Source: Tetranychus cinnabarinus (Eukaryota; Arthropoda; Arachnida; Trombidiformes; Tetranychidae). From it: a DNA stretch of 64,000 bases. The notes beneath the pieces are model-generated. The model searched no databases. It was not told where the DNA came from and was given only the letters and a program-made list of their open reading frames with translations. Position 1 is the first letter of the stretch, and each line of letters opens with the position of its first letter. Shown piece after piece: positions 12,006 through 24,843 of the stretch. The position numbers and the translations under genes are program-made. The DNA lies in NCBI GenBank assembly GCA_022266195.1, contig WHVY01000003.1, positions 4,836,001 through 4,900,000 of the forward strand. Direction: 5' to 3'.

Positions 12006-13505
12006 ATGTTTTTCACTGTTTCCAACATAAATATGTTTTTACTTAAATTTTTTTATGGATTAGTGACTCTATTCGTGGTCAATTTTGTCGTCAAATTTGT
12101 GCAACGAGTCCGTAAACTACCTCCTGGACCATGGGGACTACCGATTGTTGGGTACTTCCCTTTTATTAGACGAGATGCTTACAATCAGATGACCGAGTTG
12201 GCTGCAAAATATGGACCAGTTTTCAGTTTCAAGTGCGGTCAGTTTGACGTTATTGTCATCAATCAATGGAAGTTTATTAAAGAAGCTTTGGCTAATGAAC
12301 ATTTGCTTGGTCGACCTAAAGAGACTACTATACCGGGTGTCATTGAACATGCCTCATTAATCGAAATGTCCGGTGAATCTTGGAAGCAACAGAGACGAGT
12401 AGCTTTAACTGTACTTCGAGATGTTGGTTTAGGAAAGAGTGAAATGGAAGATTCGATTAGAGACCAAATTAAATCATTTACTGAATTAATTAAATCTTCT
12501 GAAGGCAAACCAATATCATTATCGGATAAACTATTCTTGAGTGTATCAAACAATATATCAAAGCTCGTGTTTGGACAAACATGCGCTTATGACGATCCTG
12601 CTTCACTGCTTATGGCAAAGCTGATGCCCGAAGCGGGTAAAATGAAATTTTTTAATGTGCAACAATTTATGCCAATCATCGCAAATTTAGTAATCAAATT
12701 AAACCTTTTTAATATGACAGAAATTATTTCTCATATCAGAAAATTCGAATCTCATATTCTTGACGAGGTTAATATACACAAAACAAAAAATACTGAAGAT
12801 GCTTCAATTAAAGATTACATCGACGGATTCCTCCATGAAATATCCAAAAGACAGAACGAAAAGGATTCAACTTTCAATGTGAATACTTTACAACGTAATG
12901 CAGCTTTGTTTTACTTCGCTGGATCGGACACAATAACAACTACACTTCAATGGATGATGTTTTATCTAGTCAAGTATCCTGAATATCAGGTTAAGATACG
13001 AGAAGAAATTAAACAGACAATTGGATTGAATAGACAACCAGAAAATGTAGATCGACAACACATGCCTTTTACAATGGCCTTTATTTACGAAACCTTACGA
13101 CACTCTTCATTAGTTCCACTAAATATATTAAGAAGAGCAACTGAAGACACCAAAGTTGGAGACTTTTCGATACCTAAAGACAGTCTTGTTACATTCAACT
13201 TTTGGTCAGTTCATCGCGATCCGGATTTATGGGATAATCCTGATCAATTCAAACCTGAACGGTTCCTCAATGAAGATAAATCTAAAGCTATTAAACCTCC
13301 TTATTTGATCGCATTCAGTGGTGGAAAAAGAGTTTGTCCTGGAGAGAGTTTTGCTTATCTTCAGTTGTTCTTGTATCTGGTGTCATTTTTACAACAATTT
13401 GAGATCTCAGCTGAACCAGAGAAAGATATTCACTCAGAAAGTGTACAAAATTTCGTTACAAGAAAGAAAGAGCTACCCAACTTGATATTCAAGAGTGTTG
13501 ATTAA
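12006..13505 (+). CDS. Cytochrome P450, microsomal, clan 2 type (gene 1)
   Basis: Haem-thiolate monooxygenase that uses O2 and electrons from P450 reductase; anchored in the ER membrane. Intronless, 499 aa, the usual length. Seen in order: N-terminal hydrophobic anchor (about residues 8-30), the proline hinge KLPPGPWGLP, the I-helix oxygen-activation motif A305-G-S-D-T309, the K-helix E362-x-x-R365, a PERF-type motif (KPERFL), and the haem loop FSGGKRVCPGE with ligand Cys444. It is closely similar to the second P450 at 14778, and the two form a tandem duplication. The single exon and clan-2 features recall the expanded spider-mite CYP392 family, but the family number is not assigned from sequence alone. 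The substrate is unknown; such genes often act on xenobiotics. AATAAA signals lie at 13654 and 13667. Confidence 0.95.
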   Translation: MFFTVSNINMFLLKFFYGLVTLFVVNFVVKFVQRVRKLPPGPWGLPIVGYFPFIRRDAYNQMTELAAKYGPVFSFKCGQFDVIVINQWKFIKEALANEHLLGRPKETTIPGVIEHASLIEMSGESWKQQRRVALTVLRDVGLGKSEMEDSIRDQIKSFTELIKSSEGKPISLSDKLFLSVSNNISKLVFGQTCAYDDPASLLMAKLMPEAGKMKFFNVQQFMPIIANLVIKLNLFNMTEIISHIRKFESHILDEVNIHKTKNTEDASIKDYIDGFLHEISKRQNEKDSTFNVNTLQRNAALFYFAGSDTITTTLQWMMFYLVKYPEYQVKIREEIKQTIGLNRQPENVDRQHMPFTMAFIYETLRHSSLVPLNILRRATEDTKVGDFSIPKDSLVTFNFWSVHRDPDLWDNPDQFKPERFLNEDKSKAIKPPYLIAFSGGKRVCPGESFAYLQLFLYLVSFLQQFEISAEPEKDIHSESVQNFVTRKKELPNLIFKSVD

Positions 13506-14777
13506 ATGTTTGTCGCAAAGTTACAAGTCGATCATTGATGAAATGACTTCAGAAATGGCTCTCAACTACATTACCATGACTGGAGTTTGGACCATTGAAA
13601 TGATGGGAATCAATTCAAATACAAAAATAATTGTTTTTAACAAGGATATAAAAAATAAAGTTATTAAATAAAAGATTGCTCTTTTTTTATTAATACCAAA
13701 AGTAGATTTAATATCGTGAATTAAATATGCTCAGTAAAGCCAGTCGTTTAATAATATTGTTTAAAAGTCAGGTATTCAGTCATATTACAGTCTATAATAA
13801 AATCTAATGATTAGTGAAAGAATGATGATTGTAGGTGGTGCCATTCTCGAAATATTGAGGCTAAAAATTTTTAGGCCAAGGGCCAAAATCAAGAGAACTG
13901 TCGATCAATAGAAAAAAGTATTCGATCAACCAACCAATGTTCATCAAACATTTTTATCGACGAAAAATGAGTTTCAGATCTCTAGTCTTTACGGCCATAG
14001 AAGGCGCCTGGTTTAACTGAAAATCGAAGTGATCTTTTGTACAGAAAAACAAAAATTTTATTTCACTCATTCTCTGATTGACCATCAATATTTACAAAAA
14101 ATTGAATTTGATGGGTCCAGTTTTATGTCCCTACAAACCCTCCCTACTCTCAACTCGAAAGGCAATTTTTCGCACATTTTTTTACTCCGTTCAAAAAAAG
14201 TAACAAGTCGTTTGAACTGGATGAAATTAATATTCATCGGTTAAGCAATTTTTCTGCAAAATTTATGTTCATTCTTATTATTTCTTTTGAAACCTTCAAG
14301 AATCTCTCATTTCAATACAAGTTTGACCGTGAATTCAATTCTTGATTTTATCTAATTGTCGACTTGAAGTATATTTCTGTGAATCATGTAGCCTAAGAAC
14401 TCATAGCGATCGATATTTTTAGACTATAACTACTAATCTGTTCCATAATCTATTATAATTATACGAGCAATCAATTACATAACAATTGAAGATAAATGAG
14501 GTTTGGAATAAAATGTTTCAGAAGTTTTGGAAACCCTATCAAGATCCGGTTCAATAATCATTGACTGAGTATAATTTTATTATTTATTTGTTATCGAAAT
14601 GATAACTCGGTTTAATTGTACTGAGTTCTGACATGTTTTTCAAGTGTTGTTGTAATCTCGTGAGATAAATAATGTCATGCGAATGATATCGATGCATTCT
14701 TCGAAAATAATATAAAAACTTGAAACGAGAAATAATTCTGATCATTGCAGATGCGTTTGTCTCTAACTTAAGCTAAA
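13506..14777. other. Spacer between the two P450 genes
   Basis: Bases 13640-13730 are the duplicated 3' flank and 14239-14777 the duplicated upstream flank. The roughly 500 bp between them (13731-14238) has no match upstream of gene 1 and no convincing coding content. The 71-codon open frame at 14029 has no family features. Confidence 0.6.
14711..14717 (+). promoter_or_regulatory. TATA box of P450 gene 2
   Basis: TATAAAA lies 67 bp before the start codon, with a plausible start site about 30 bp later near TCTGATCATT. It lies inside a segment missing from the otherwise homologous upstream region of gene 1. Confidence 0.55.
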
Positions 14778-16277
14778 ATGTTTTTCACAGTTTCCAACAT
14801 AAATATGTCTTTATCTAATTTTTTTTATGGATTAGTGACTCTATTCGTGGTCAATTATGTTATCAAATTTGTTCAACGAGTCCGAAAACTACCTCCTGGA
14901 CCATGGGGGCTACCGGTTGTTGGCTACTTACCTTTCCTTAGACAAAATTCTTACGATCAGATGACCGAGTTGGCGGCAAAATATGGACCAGTTTTCAGTT
15001 TCAAGTGTGGCCAGTTTGATGTTGTTGTCATCAATCAATGGAAGTTTATTAAAGAAGCTCTGGCTAATGAACACTTACTTGGTCGACCCAAAGGGCCTGC
15101 CATACCTGGCGTCATTGAACATGCCTCATTAATCGAAATGTCTGGTCCACGTTGGAAGGAACAGAGACGAGTTGCTTTAACCACACTTCGAGATGTTGGT
15201 TTAGGAAAGAGTGAAATGGAAGATTCAATTAGAGACGAAATCAAATCATTTACTGAAGTGATTAAATCTTTTAAAGGCAAACCAATGTCAGTATCGGATA
15301 AACTATCCTTGAGTGTATCAAACAATATATCAAAGTTAGTATTTGGACACACATACGCTTATGACGATCCTCTTTCACTGGCTATGGCAAAGATACTCAC
15401 CCAATCGAACGCGATGAGTTTTTTCAACGTTGCACAATTTATGCCAATCATCGCAAGATTAATAATCAAATTAAACCTTTTTAATATGGGTGAAACTTCT
15501 TCTCTTCTCAAAAAATTTGAATCTCATGTTATTGATGAGGTTGATGAACACCGAAAAAAAGATATTGATGATAATGTAATAAATGATTACATTGATGGAT
15601 TCCTCCATGAAATGTCCAAAAGAAAAGATGAAAAGGATTCAACTTTCAATTTAGATACCTTACAACGAAATGCATCTTTATTCTATGGTGCTGGATCTGA
15701 CACGATAGCAAGTACATTCAAATGGATGATGTTGTATCTGGTCAAGTATCCTGAATACCAGAATAAGATACGAGATGAAATTAAACAAACCATTGGATTA
15801 AATAGACAACCAGAAAATGTGGATCGACAACAAATGCCTTTCACAATGGCCTTCATTCACGAATCTTTACGACACTCTTCATTAGTTCCACTTAATATAT
15901 TCAGAAGAGCAACTGAAGACACCAAAGTTGGAGACTATTCAATACCTAAAGACTGTCTTGTCGTATTTAACTTTTGGGCAGTTCATCGCGATCCAAATTT
16001 ATGGGATAAGCCTGAGCTATTCAAACCTGAACGGTTCCTCAATGAAGATAAATCTAAAGCTATTAAACCTCCTTATTTGATCGCATTCAGTGGTGGAAAA
16101 AGAGTTTGTCCTGGAGAAAGTTTTGCTTATCTTCAGTTGTTCTTGTATCTTGTATCCTTTTTACAACAATTTGAGATCTCAGCTGAACCAGGGGAAGATA
16201 TTTCATTAGAAAAATTACAAACATTCGTTGTAAGAAAGAAAGAGCCACCTAAATTGATATTCAAAAGTGTTGATTAA
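14778..16277 (+). CDS. Cytochrome P450, microsomal, clan 2 type (gene 2)
   Basis: Tandem paralogue of the gene at 12006: same 499-aa length, no intron, long identical stretches at both ends. Motifs: N-terminal anchor, KLPPGPWGLP hinge, I-helix GAGSDT, K-helix E-S-L-R, KPERFL, and haem loop FSGGKRVCPGE with ligand Cys444. The two differ most in the middle (about residues 190-285, the F-G and neighbouring helices), a region that in P450s shapes substrate access, so they may differ in substrate. A TATA box is present upstream (14711), unlike gene 1. A poly(A) signal AATAAA lies at 16483. The gene converges on Notch copy B, whose stop is only about 650 bp away. Confidence 0.95.
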   Translation: MFFTVSNINMSLSNFFYGLVTLFVVNYVIKFVQRVRKLPPGPWGLPVVGYLPFLRQNSYDQMTELAAKYGPVFSFKCGQFDVVVINQWKFIKEALANEHLLGRPKGPAIPGVIEHASLIEMSGPRWKEQRRVALTTLRDVGLGKSEMEDSIRDEIKSFTEVIKSFKGKPMSVSDKLSLSVSNNISKLVFGHTYAYDDPLSLAMAKILTQSNAMSFFNVAQFMPIIARLIIKLNLFNMGETSSLLKKFESHVIDEVDEHRKKDIDDNVINDYIDGFLHEMSKRKDEKDSTFNLDTLQRNASLFYGAGSDTIASTFKWMMLYLVKYPEYQNKIRDEIKQTIGLNRQPENVDRQQMPFTMAFIHESLRHSSLVPLNIFRRATEDTKVGDYSIPKDCLVVFNFWAVHRDPNLWDKPELFKPERFLNEDKSKAIKPPYLIAFSGGKRVCPGESFAYLQLFLYLVSFLQQFEISAEPGEDISLEKLQTFVVRKKEPPKLIFKSVD

Positions 16278-16838
16278 ATTTTTGTCAAGTCGGCACTTTT
16301 AAAGTCGATACTGAATGGAATCAGTTGTATAAAATCGAAATTAAAGTTACAAGGCGATCATTAATGAAATGGCTTCAGAAATGGTTGAAATGAAATCATT
16401 GGAATTATACAATTAAAGGTTCCCTAACAAATGATGGGAATGAATTAAATGTAAAATAATGGTTTTTAACAAGGATATAAAAAATAAAGTTATTAAATGA
16501 AAGATTGCTCTTTTTGATACCAAAAGTAGATTTAATATCGTGAATTAAATATGTTTAATAAGGTTGAACGCGATGCTCTTGAGAAGTTTTGTATTGTTTA
16601 AAAGTCCAAATACTAAATCATGAAATCTTGATATTCATTTTTGATCATCTTATGGAATAATCAAATGAACATGATAACGACCGAATGTTATGTTAAAAAT
16701 TGGGTGAATCATCAATAAATTGAATGCATAAGATGGGATTTCGTTATAAATGAAAATATTTTATTCGAACTCAACCGAATTAAAGTCGATATATGTTGAT
16801 AAATCACAAATTTTCTGATCAGGAGATCATTAGATATG
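16278..16838. other. Convergent intergenic region, P450 gene 2 / Notch copy B
   Basis: Holds the P450 3' flank on the plus strand. It also has a candidate minus-strand poly(A) signal (TTTATT at 16760-16765, AATAAA on minus) that would serve Notch copy B. The inverted-repeat homology begins at 16839, so the distal 3' end of copy B is built from unrelated DNA. Confidence 0.5.
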
Positions 16839-19800
16839 TACAGACATAATCAGCTTGTATATACAGATTTGATGAGCTAATTTTGTTTACATTTACAGAG
16901 ATTTTAATAAATATACAAAAAGTTAAATTAAATGAAAACAGCAGCAGTTTGGTTGACGGATGGATCCTGATTAACGGATGTTATTGTTGTTGTGTTTATT
17001 GGATTAATAGTTGTCATTACTTGGTCATTTACTGTCGTCAGAACCAATTGATGTTGTTGTTGCTGTTGGTGTTGTTGTTGATGGTTATGATGTTGCTGTT
17101 GTTGTTGAATATATTGAAATGTATGTTGATGTTGGTTAACATTATTAACATTTGATGCTGGTAAAGTTGTGTAAATAGATGTTTCATGCCAATCACTTAT
17201 TCCTTGAGGTGATGATGCTTGTGTTGACCATGTTTCAGGTGAGTCTGGACTTGGTGTCATGTAATAAGACATTGAATTATTTGAATACATGTTTTGCTAT
17301 AAAGAGAAATAAAATAAAATAAAATAAAATTTAGATTAGTTTAGATTATTTGATATCTTTTTAATCCATCTTGAGGAAGATTATTTCAGATCAATTTTCT
17401 CAGTGTATTTCTTTTGAACCGGATAACTGAAACTCACAGGAAATAAAGAAAGCATTACTCTATCATCATCTAAATCATCTTCATCATCATCCTCTTCTTC
17501 TTAACTTCATGTTCTGAGAAAATTTTAAATATTCAATGTTAAATAATCGTCAGTAAAAAATAGTAGCTTAGTTATTAGCTTAGCATTAGCCTGATGACTT
17601 TTTTCTGGTGACCTTTTTTTCTCAAGCTCATCTTCATCTTCATCTTTATCTTCATTTTACATGTTTCTTTTTCTCTTTCATTTCACATTTAATTCTCTCC
17701 CACGCTTAACGCTTAAAATTTATCTCATTTTTTTAGTTGTGTCTTCGTAAGTTAAATAAGGTTTGTTTAAAATAGTTTTATATCTATGAGACACTCATGT
17801 CGTTCTCACTGTTTATTATTGTCTTTTCTTCATCTTTCTTCTTCTCTTTTCTTCTTATTCTCTTCATATTTCAATTCTTTTTTTCTTTTCTTTTCTTTTC
17901 TTCTTTCTTCATATCTTCTTAATAAATCTTATCATTAATTGATTGTTATGTAATTGAATACTCATTGTAAAATGGCGTTGGAATAGCGTTGATCATTATA
18001 TATAATTTAAGCCTCGCCTGAATAGTCTAGTCTTATATCTTTTCATTATTTTCATCCTGTTTCTTAATAATTTTAAGTTTTCAATTTTAATTGGAAATAA
18101 AAATCTAGACAATTAATCAATAATTAACTTTCTTAAAATACTCAACTATAGACATAAATAAACGCCTATCAGACAGATATATTAATAGTAGAAATCAACT
18201 CAAAACGAGTGAATAATATTTTGAGAAGGATTTTGAACGAGACTTCAATCAAAACGAAAATCTTTTGTTCATTTTGTTGACCCTTTTTCTGATTCTATTT
18301 GATTTTATTTTTACGAACATTGTCTGGCTCTTATGTGTCTCTGTAAAATGTATTTTTTTGTAACCAAAGAAAAAAAGGTCGAAATTCCAACAACCTTTTC
18401 ATTCGCATTTACATTTTCAATAACATTAACCTCTAGGCAACGATTCTCTCTGTATTTATGATGATTACTTTACCCGCGTCCTTCCCTTTCTTTGTTATCT
18501 TTCCCTCTTCTCATTTCTTCTTACATCTGAAGACGTTTGTCCAGACTTAAGTCAGGTCAAAACCTGAAGTTACTTTCTTATTGCCTTCTCTTCCAGCTTT
18601 CTTACTTTGTGATAAAGAGACAAACAACTGTAACTTGATCGCGAGGAGAGTAGAGAAAGATAAAGTAGACCCAACAACCGACCGAAGGCCAAAGTGAAAA
18701 TAGGGGAACAAAGAGAAAGAGAAAAAGAAAGAGAAGGGGAGAGACCAGAGAAGAAGAAGAAGAAAAAGTTAGGTTCAATCGGTGGGTTTACCATTGCCAT
18801 ATGCTCTTCGTTAGAGAAACGTAATGAGAGGGAGAGAGAGTAAGTGAGATTTAAAGTGAGTTGAAGGGCCAGCAAGTTATAATTTGATGATGAAAGAAGA
18901 GAGGACGATAAGCGAGAAAAGATTGAATACATAGAGTAAGAGAGAAGAGAAGAGGAAGAAAGAAAAAGAAAGAAAAGAAAGAAGGAAAAGAGGACAAGTT
19001 AAAAAGTATAAGAATATTTGGTTTGAAAAAAATGGCGAAGTCAAAGAAAGTGGATTTCATTTTGGCCTTGATCACAGTCACATAATATAATAATAGCTAT
19101 CAATATAACTAAGTCAATATGTTCTAGTGAAAGTTTAAAAATTATATTAACAATTTAATAAAAACTCTTTGAGAAATACTGAGAAAATGTTTGATTGAAA
19201 TAATTCAAGATGATGAAAGTATTCACAAGATAGTAATATAACGTACCACATTATTTGATGCAGGTACAGCATAAATTGGTTGTTGTTGCTGTTGTTTTAA
19301 CATATGAGAATTAGATTGATTCTGATTCTGATGATGTTGATGTTGTTGTTGAATAAGTTGAGTTATTTGTGTTGTTGATGGTGATTTTGGTGTTTGATGA
19401 ATTGGTGGCGATAACATTGATGGTGTTTGTGGTGAAAGTAAATGTGGAGATGGATTTGTTGAATAACTATGAGGTGGAGACAATGGCATTATGTGTTGTG
19501 GTGATGTTAATGTTAAATAGTCATAATGATTAACTTGTTGTTGCTGTTGCTGTTGCATTGTTGGTTGACTAGTGATATGAGATGTTGTTAATTGTATTTG
19601 ATGCTGTGAATTATTTACATTTAAATTGTTTCTTTGTGGTAACGTTGGCGGTTGTTGAATATGATGTTGATTGTTTTTTATTTGAGATACTTGTAATAAT
19701 TGTTGTTGATCTAGTGTTTGTAAAAGATGCTGATCTCCTTGTTGTTGTTGAAATTGTTGTTGCTGTTGTGGTTGTGGTTGTTGATTTATTATTTGCTTTG

Positions 19801-22800
19801 TTTCTTGAACAACTTGACTATCATTAACCTGTTGATTTTGTACATTTGTTGAATTCTGATGTTGCTGTTGTTGTATTTGCTGTTGCTGATGCTGTTGTTG
19901 TTGATGATTTTGTTGCTGAATCTGTGCTTGTAAAGTTGAGTTATTATTATTCTGGGATCCTTTTTGACCTGAAGTAATAACTTTTGTAGATTCATTTTGT
20001 TGTTGTACATTAACTGATTTTACTTTTAGTTGTTGATTTGAATTATAAGGTGAAGCTGAAGTTTTAGCTGACTTTCTGGCTCGGCTTGCTTTTAAAGTAC
20101 CATTACCCAGATTAGGATTAGTATTTGATCTTTTAAGACCACTACCTGTCTTAGCACTAGAATGTGATTGTCTTTGTAATGTTGATGAGCCAGTATTTAG
20201 ACTTATTTTTTGAGGTGTTAAAATTTGTGTTGTTGTTGATGACGATGATTGAGTTTGAGTTTGAGATTGGGTTGGCTGGGATTGTGACGATGTCTTGTTT
20301 ATTTGTGTCTTTGTCTGAGCTTGTGTTTGAACTTGTGATTGAGATTGAGTTTGAGTCTGAGGTTGTCCTTGTCCTTGGCTCTGTGACTGATTATTTGAAT
20401 CAGATTTAAATGTATTAAGAAGTTCAACAATATCATGATGACACTTTTCAGCAGCAATATCATGAGGATATCTATCCATATGATCAGTTATCTCTTTATT
20501 AGCTGAATGTTCCAATAAAACTTTTACAGCTTGATAAGCTCCTTCTCGAGCAGCTAAAAATAATGGTGTACATTCCTCATTGTCTTGAGCATCACGATTA
20601 GCATTATTCCGAAGTAACATTCTTACAACTTCATCATTGTTAGTTGATGCAGACCAATGAAGAGCAGTTCTTCCCTTCTTATCAGATGCATTAACATCAG
20701 CTTCAGCTTGAATTAAATCATTTACCATACCATTCAAAGCTAATCGAGTTGCACTGATTAATGGTGTTGTGCCATCATTTGTCTGAGCATTTAAATCAGT
20801 CGCTCTGTGTCTCAACAATAATTCAAATACACCTCTTGCATCAGCGGCAATAGCTGAATGTAAAGGTGTTCGTCCAGTTGAATCTCTAGCATTACAATTA
20901 GCACCACTGGCTAACAGTCTTTTAGCAGCATCAGCACGAGCAAAACGAGCTGCTAAATGAAGACATGTTTCACCAGTTTTTTCGCCAGTTGCATCAATAT
21001 TTGCTTGATTTGACATTAATTTATCAAAACTATCAATGTGATTGTTTTGTTGTGATTGACCATTTATACCCATTTCGCTATCAATGATTGTTTCACAATA
21101 GGGAACTGAATCACCAAAAGCTGAAAATATCATTAAAGGTGTTAATCCATCAGGTCCAACAATATCTTCACTTTTCATTAAACAATCACCAGATTCTGAA
21201 TTCATCATTGGTGGTGTCATTGGTTCTTCATTGTTAAATGTTATCATTTCAGTTTTGATTGTTGGAGGTGGTTGTGGTATTAATTGTGTATCTCCAGTAT
21301 ATGTTTCATAATGATGTTGAATTTGGGATAAAAATCGAGGATCAATTGGTTCTTCATAAATTGTCTCAGTTTTTGTTTCCATTGATGCAACACTATTTTT
21401 AGCGCTATTATTAGTTAATCTTCCTTCTTTATTATCATAATACAAATGACCATCTAATCCATTAAGATGCATATGACTACGATGATCATAATGATGATGA
21501 CCATAAATATTATCTTGATTATTGTGTCGTCTTCCACCTCGAGAAAGTGAATTTGTTTGATTATTAAAACGTGAATTATTTCGTCCATTTTTTGAAGATC
21601 TATCAAAATTTCCAGATGCAGCAGCACAAGTTGGTACTGATCGTTGGTAACCAGAATTATCGTTATTGTTGTTATTGACAATTGTTGCAAACCCGTCAGG
21701 GAACCAAGTAATTGTTCCAGAAACTTTATTCTTTGTTCTAACAGCAACATGTATTAATAAAGCTGCAGCAACACAAGTGATTACCATACATCCAACAAAA
21801 ACACCCCAAAATGTGGGTTGTTCACTTGTTGAATTACCAATGGGTAACAAATCAGCAGGATCAATTGTTGATTGTACTTTCTTAATGGACAATGCAGAGA
21901 CCATTCCTTGTTCACCCATATCAACTTTACGACTCTCCAAAGCAGCAAAAAAGTTTGCTAATGATGAAGCATCTTCATAACAATCTGGATAACATTTACT
22001 ATTGTCAATAATTAATGATAAATTTGACCAATATGTACCACTGTTTGTCATAATTGGATGAATCTCTTTCTCTCCAAATTCATTTCTTTTGATTCGAAGA
22101 ATTGAACCAGAAATTCGAGATAAATCTCGTAAAAATTTAGATAATTTAACGTTATCATCCATCAAATCATTATAAGGTAAATCAACAGTTATGAACAATT
22201 CACCACGTCCAAGGATTCTGTGTCCACTATAACAATCTAGACCATCCCATCCACATTCACTTGAATCACATCCTTTATCACAATTACCATTACCATAGTT
22301 TTCAAGACAATAATAATCATTTCTTTCATCACATTTTAATTTAGTGGGATTATTAGGATTAAACTTTTTACTACCAGAGTCACTTGCAGTGGGAAAGAAA
22401 GCAGGTAAACTTGATTGTCTTGAGCCTTTAGAACCGTCACTCGATGCTGATGTTGATGAACAGTCTTTACCATCATATAAACAATTACGATTATTACATT
22501 CTTCATCACATTTTCCATTAGAGAATCTTGACCAACAGTATGATGGTCGATGACATTTTGACCATGGATTACCATTTCCAAGGAAACATTCCTCTTTATT
22601 TGGACATTGGGGATGACATGAATGTCTTGAACATTCAATTTCATCATCTTTAAAATCAAAACTTTTGTCTTTATCATCATCGTTATCATCGTTTTTAGGT
22701 GATGATGTTGATGGTCGACTTTCACATTCATAACTTCCATGTGTATTAATACACTTACCCCCATTTTTACATGGATTACCTTGTCCTTTTGAACATTCAT

Positions 22801-24843
22801 CAATATCAATTTCACAAAAATGTCCAGTAAATCCATTTGGACAAGTACATTGATAATCACGGAAATTTGTCAAAATTGTACAAGTTGCTCCATTTTGACA
22901 TTTGTTTCCAACACAAGGATTTATTTCAGTTTCACAACGTCGTCCAGTGAATGGAATTGGACATGAACATGTAAAATTATTCACTAAATCATGACATGTT
23001 CCACCATTTAAACACAAAGGTCCACCAAAATTATTTGACATCAAACATTCGTTGATATTAGTTTCACAATTAACTCCAGTGTATCCGGGTGCACAAGTAC
23101 AAGTGTAATGAGATACAAGGTTATTACACTTTCCACCATTCTGACAAGGTGCTGATATACATTCATTTATATCAGATTGACATCTAATTCCAGTGAATCC
23201 AGGTGGACAATGACAAATAAATGAACCTGGTTTAGGTCCTGTAGCACAAGTACCACCATTATAACAAGGATTAGATTCACATTCATTATAATCATTAAGA
23301 CATCTTGGACCGAAATAACCACGAGGACATGAACATCTAAATGAATTTTCTAAATCATGACAAGTTCCACCATTAGCACATGGATTAGATGCACACTCAT
23401 CAATATCAATTTCACAAGTTTGACCAGAGAAACCTGGAGGACATTCACAAGTCTAAAAATACAAAAAAATATAAGTTTTTATTACATTTCGTTATATTGA
23501 ATAAAAAGACTAAAAGTTGCAAAGTTTCTCTAAACTTTTTCTACCTCATATCAAACGAGTTAATGCGTAATACTTACGAATCCAGATATTTTATCATGAC
23601 AAGTTGCTCCATTACGACAAGGTTTAGACCAACATTCGTCAGTATTTATCTCACATAAAGTTCCACTCGTTCCTTTGGGACATTCACACGAAAAACCATC
23701 AACAAGATCACGACAAGTTCCACCATAAAGACATGGAGTTGATAAACATTCATTTATTTGATTCTGGCAAAGTTTACCTAGAACACAATTCATTAAAATC
23801 ATGAGATTAGCTTAATTAAATAAATGGCATAAATTTATCAATCAAATATAATGATGTTATCGTTAAGATCTATCATTATCTATTCATTAATTGGCTAACA
23901 AAGGAAAACTTGGTAGACAATCTAAACATGCTCATAGTAATCAAGAAATTAATAATTGGCATAGTAAAGTTTAAATTAAAAGATAGAATTTCTTTTTCTT
24001 TTTCTTTTTCATTATAATCCAATATCTTAAAATGATTATTTTTTCATCAAATATTTGTATATTTACCTTGATATCCTGGATCACATGAACATGAGAATCC
24101 ATTTATGTGGTCAACACATTTACCATGATGACAAGGCGATGATGCACAATCATCGATATCAATGTCACAAGTTCTGCCAGTATATCCGGGTGCACATCGA
24201 CAAGTAAATCCAGCAACATCATCAATACATGAACCACCATTTAAACATGGATCCGAGAAACATTCATTATCATTAAGTTCACATCTAGATCCAGAGAATC
24301 CAACTGGACACAGACATCTGAATGCATTAATTAAATCTGAACACATTCCTCCATTTAAACAGGGATTATCAGAACATTCATCAATATCAATTTCACATTG
24401 TTCTCCAGTAAATCCTTGCATACAAATACATCTATAACCACCTCTCATATCAAGACAAGTTCCATCATTTTGACAGGGTGAAGAATCACATTCATTGATA
24501 TTTGTTTCACATCGAGCTCCCGTAAAACCAACAGCACAGTCACATTTAAAAGATCCTGGAGTATTAACACAAACTCCACCATGTTCACAAGGACTTCCAG
24601 ATTCTTCACATTCATTAATATCTACCGTACAATCAGTTCCTTTAAATCCAGGTGGACAAGAGCAAACATAAGTTCCATCGATTGGTGATGTATCACAAAT
24701 AGCTCCAGAATGACATGGATTATTAGCACAAGCATCATCATATTGGCAAAATAATCCAGTTTTATCTGGTGGACAATTACAATGAAATGTACCAACTCGA
24801 TCTTCACAAATACCACCATTTTGACATGGATTTCCAATACAAT
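16839..24843. repeat. Right arm of the giant inverted repeat
   Basis: Reverse-complement match to 1-8004, ending at 16839. At the other end the match reaches the window edge (24843 pairs with base 1) and probably continues. Differences are scattered substitutions, small indels in CAG/CAA runs, and a (TTTTTC)n expansion at 23991-24010 in intron 1 that copy A lacks. The arms are therefore separate sequences, not one sequence entered twice. Confidence 0.95.

Noticed and set aside
14029..14244. 71-codon frame between the P450 genes
   Set aside because: No domain, no homologous frame near gene 1, and normal AT-rich composition.
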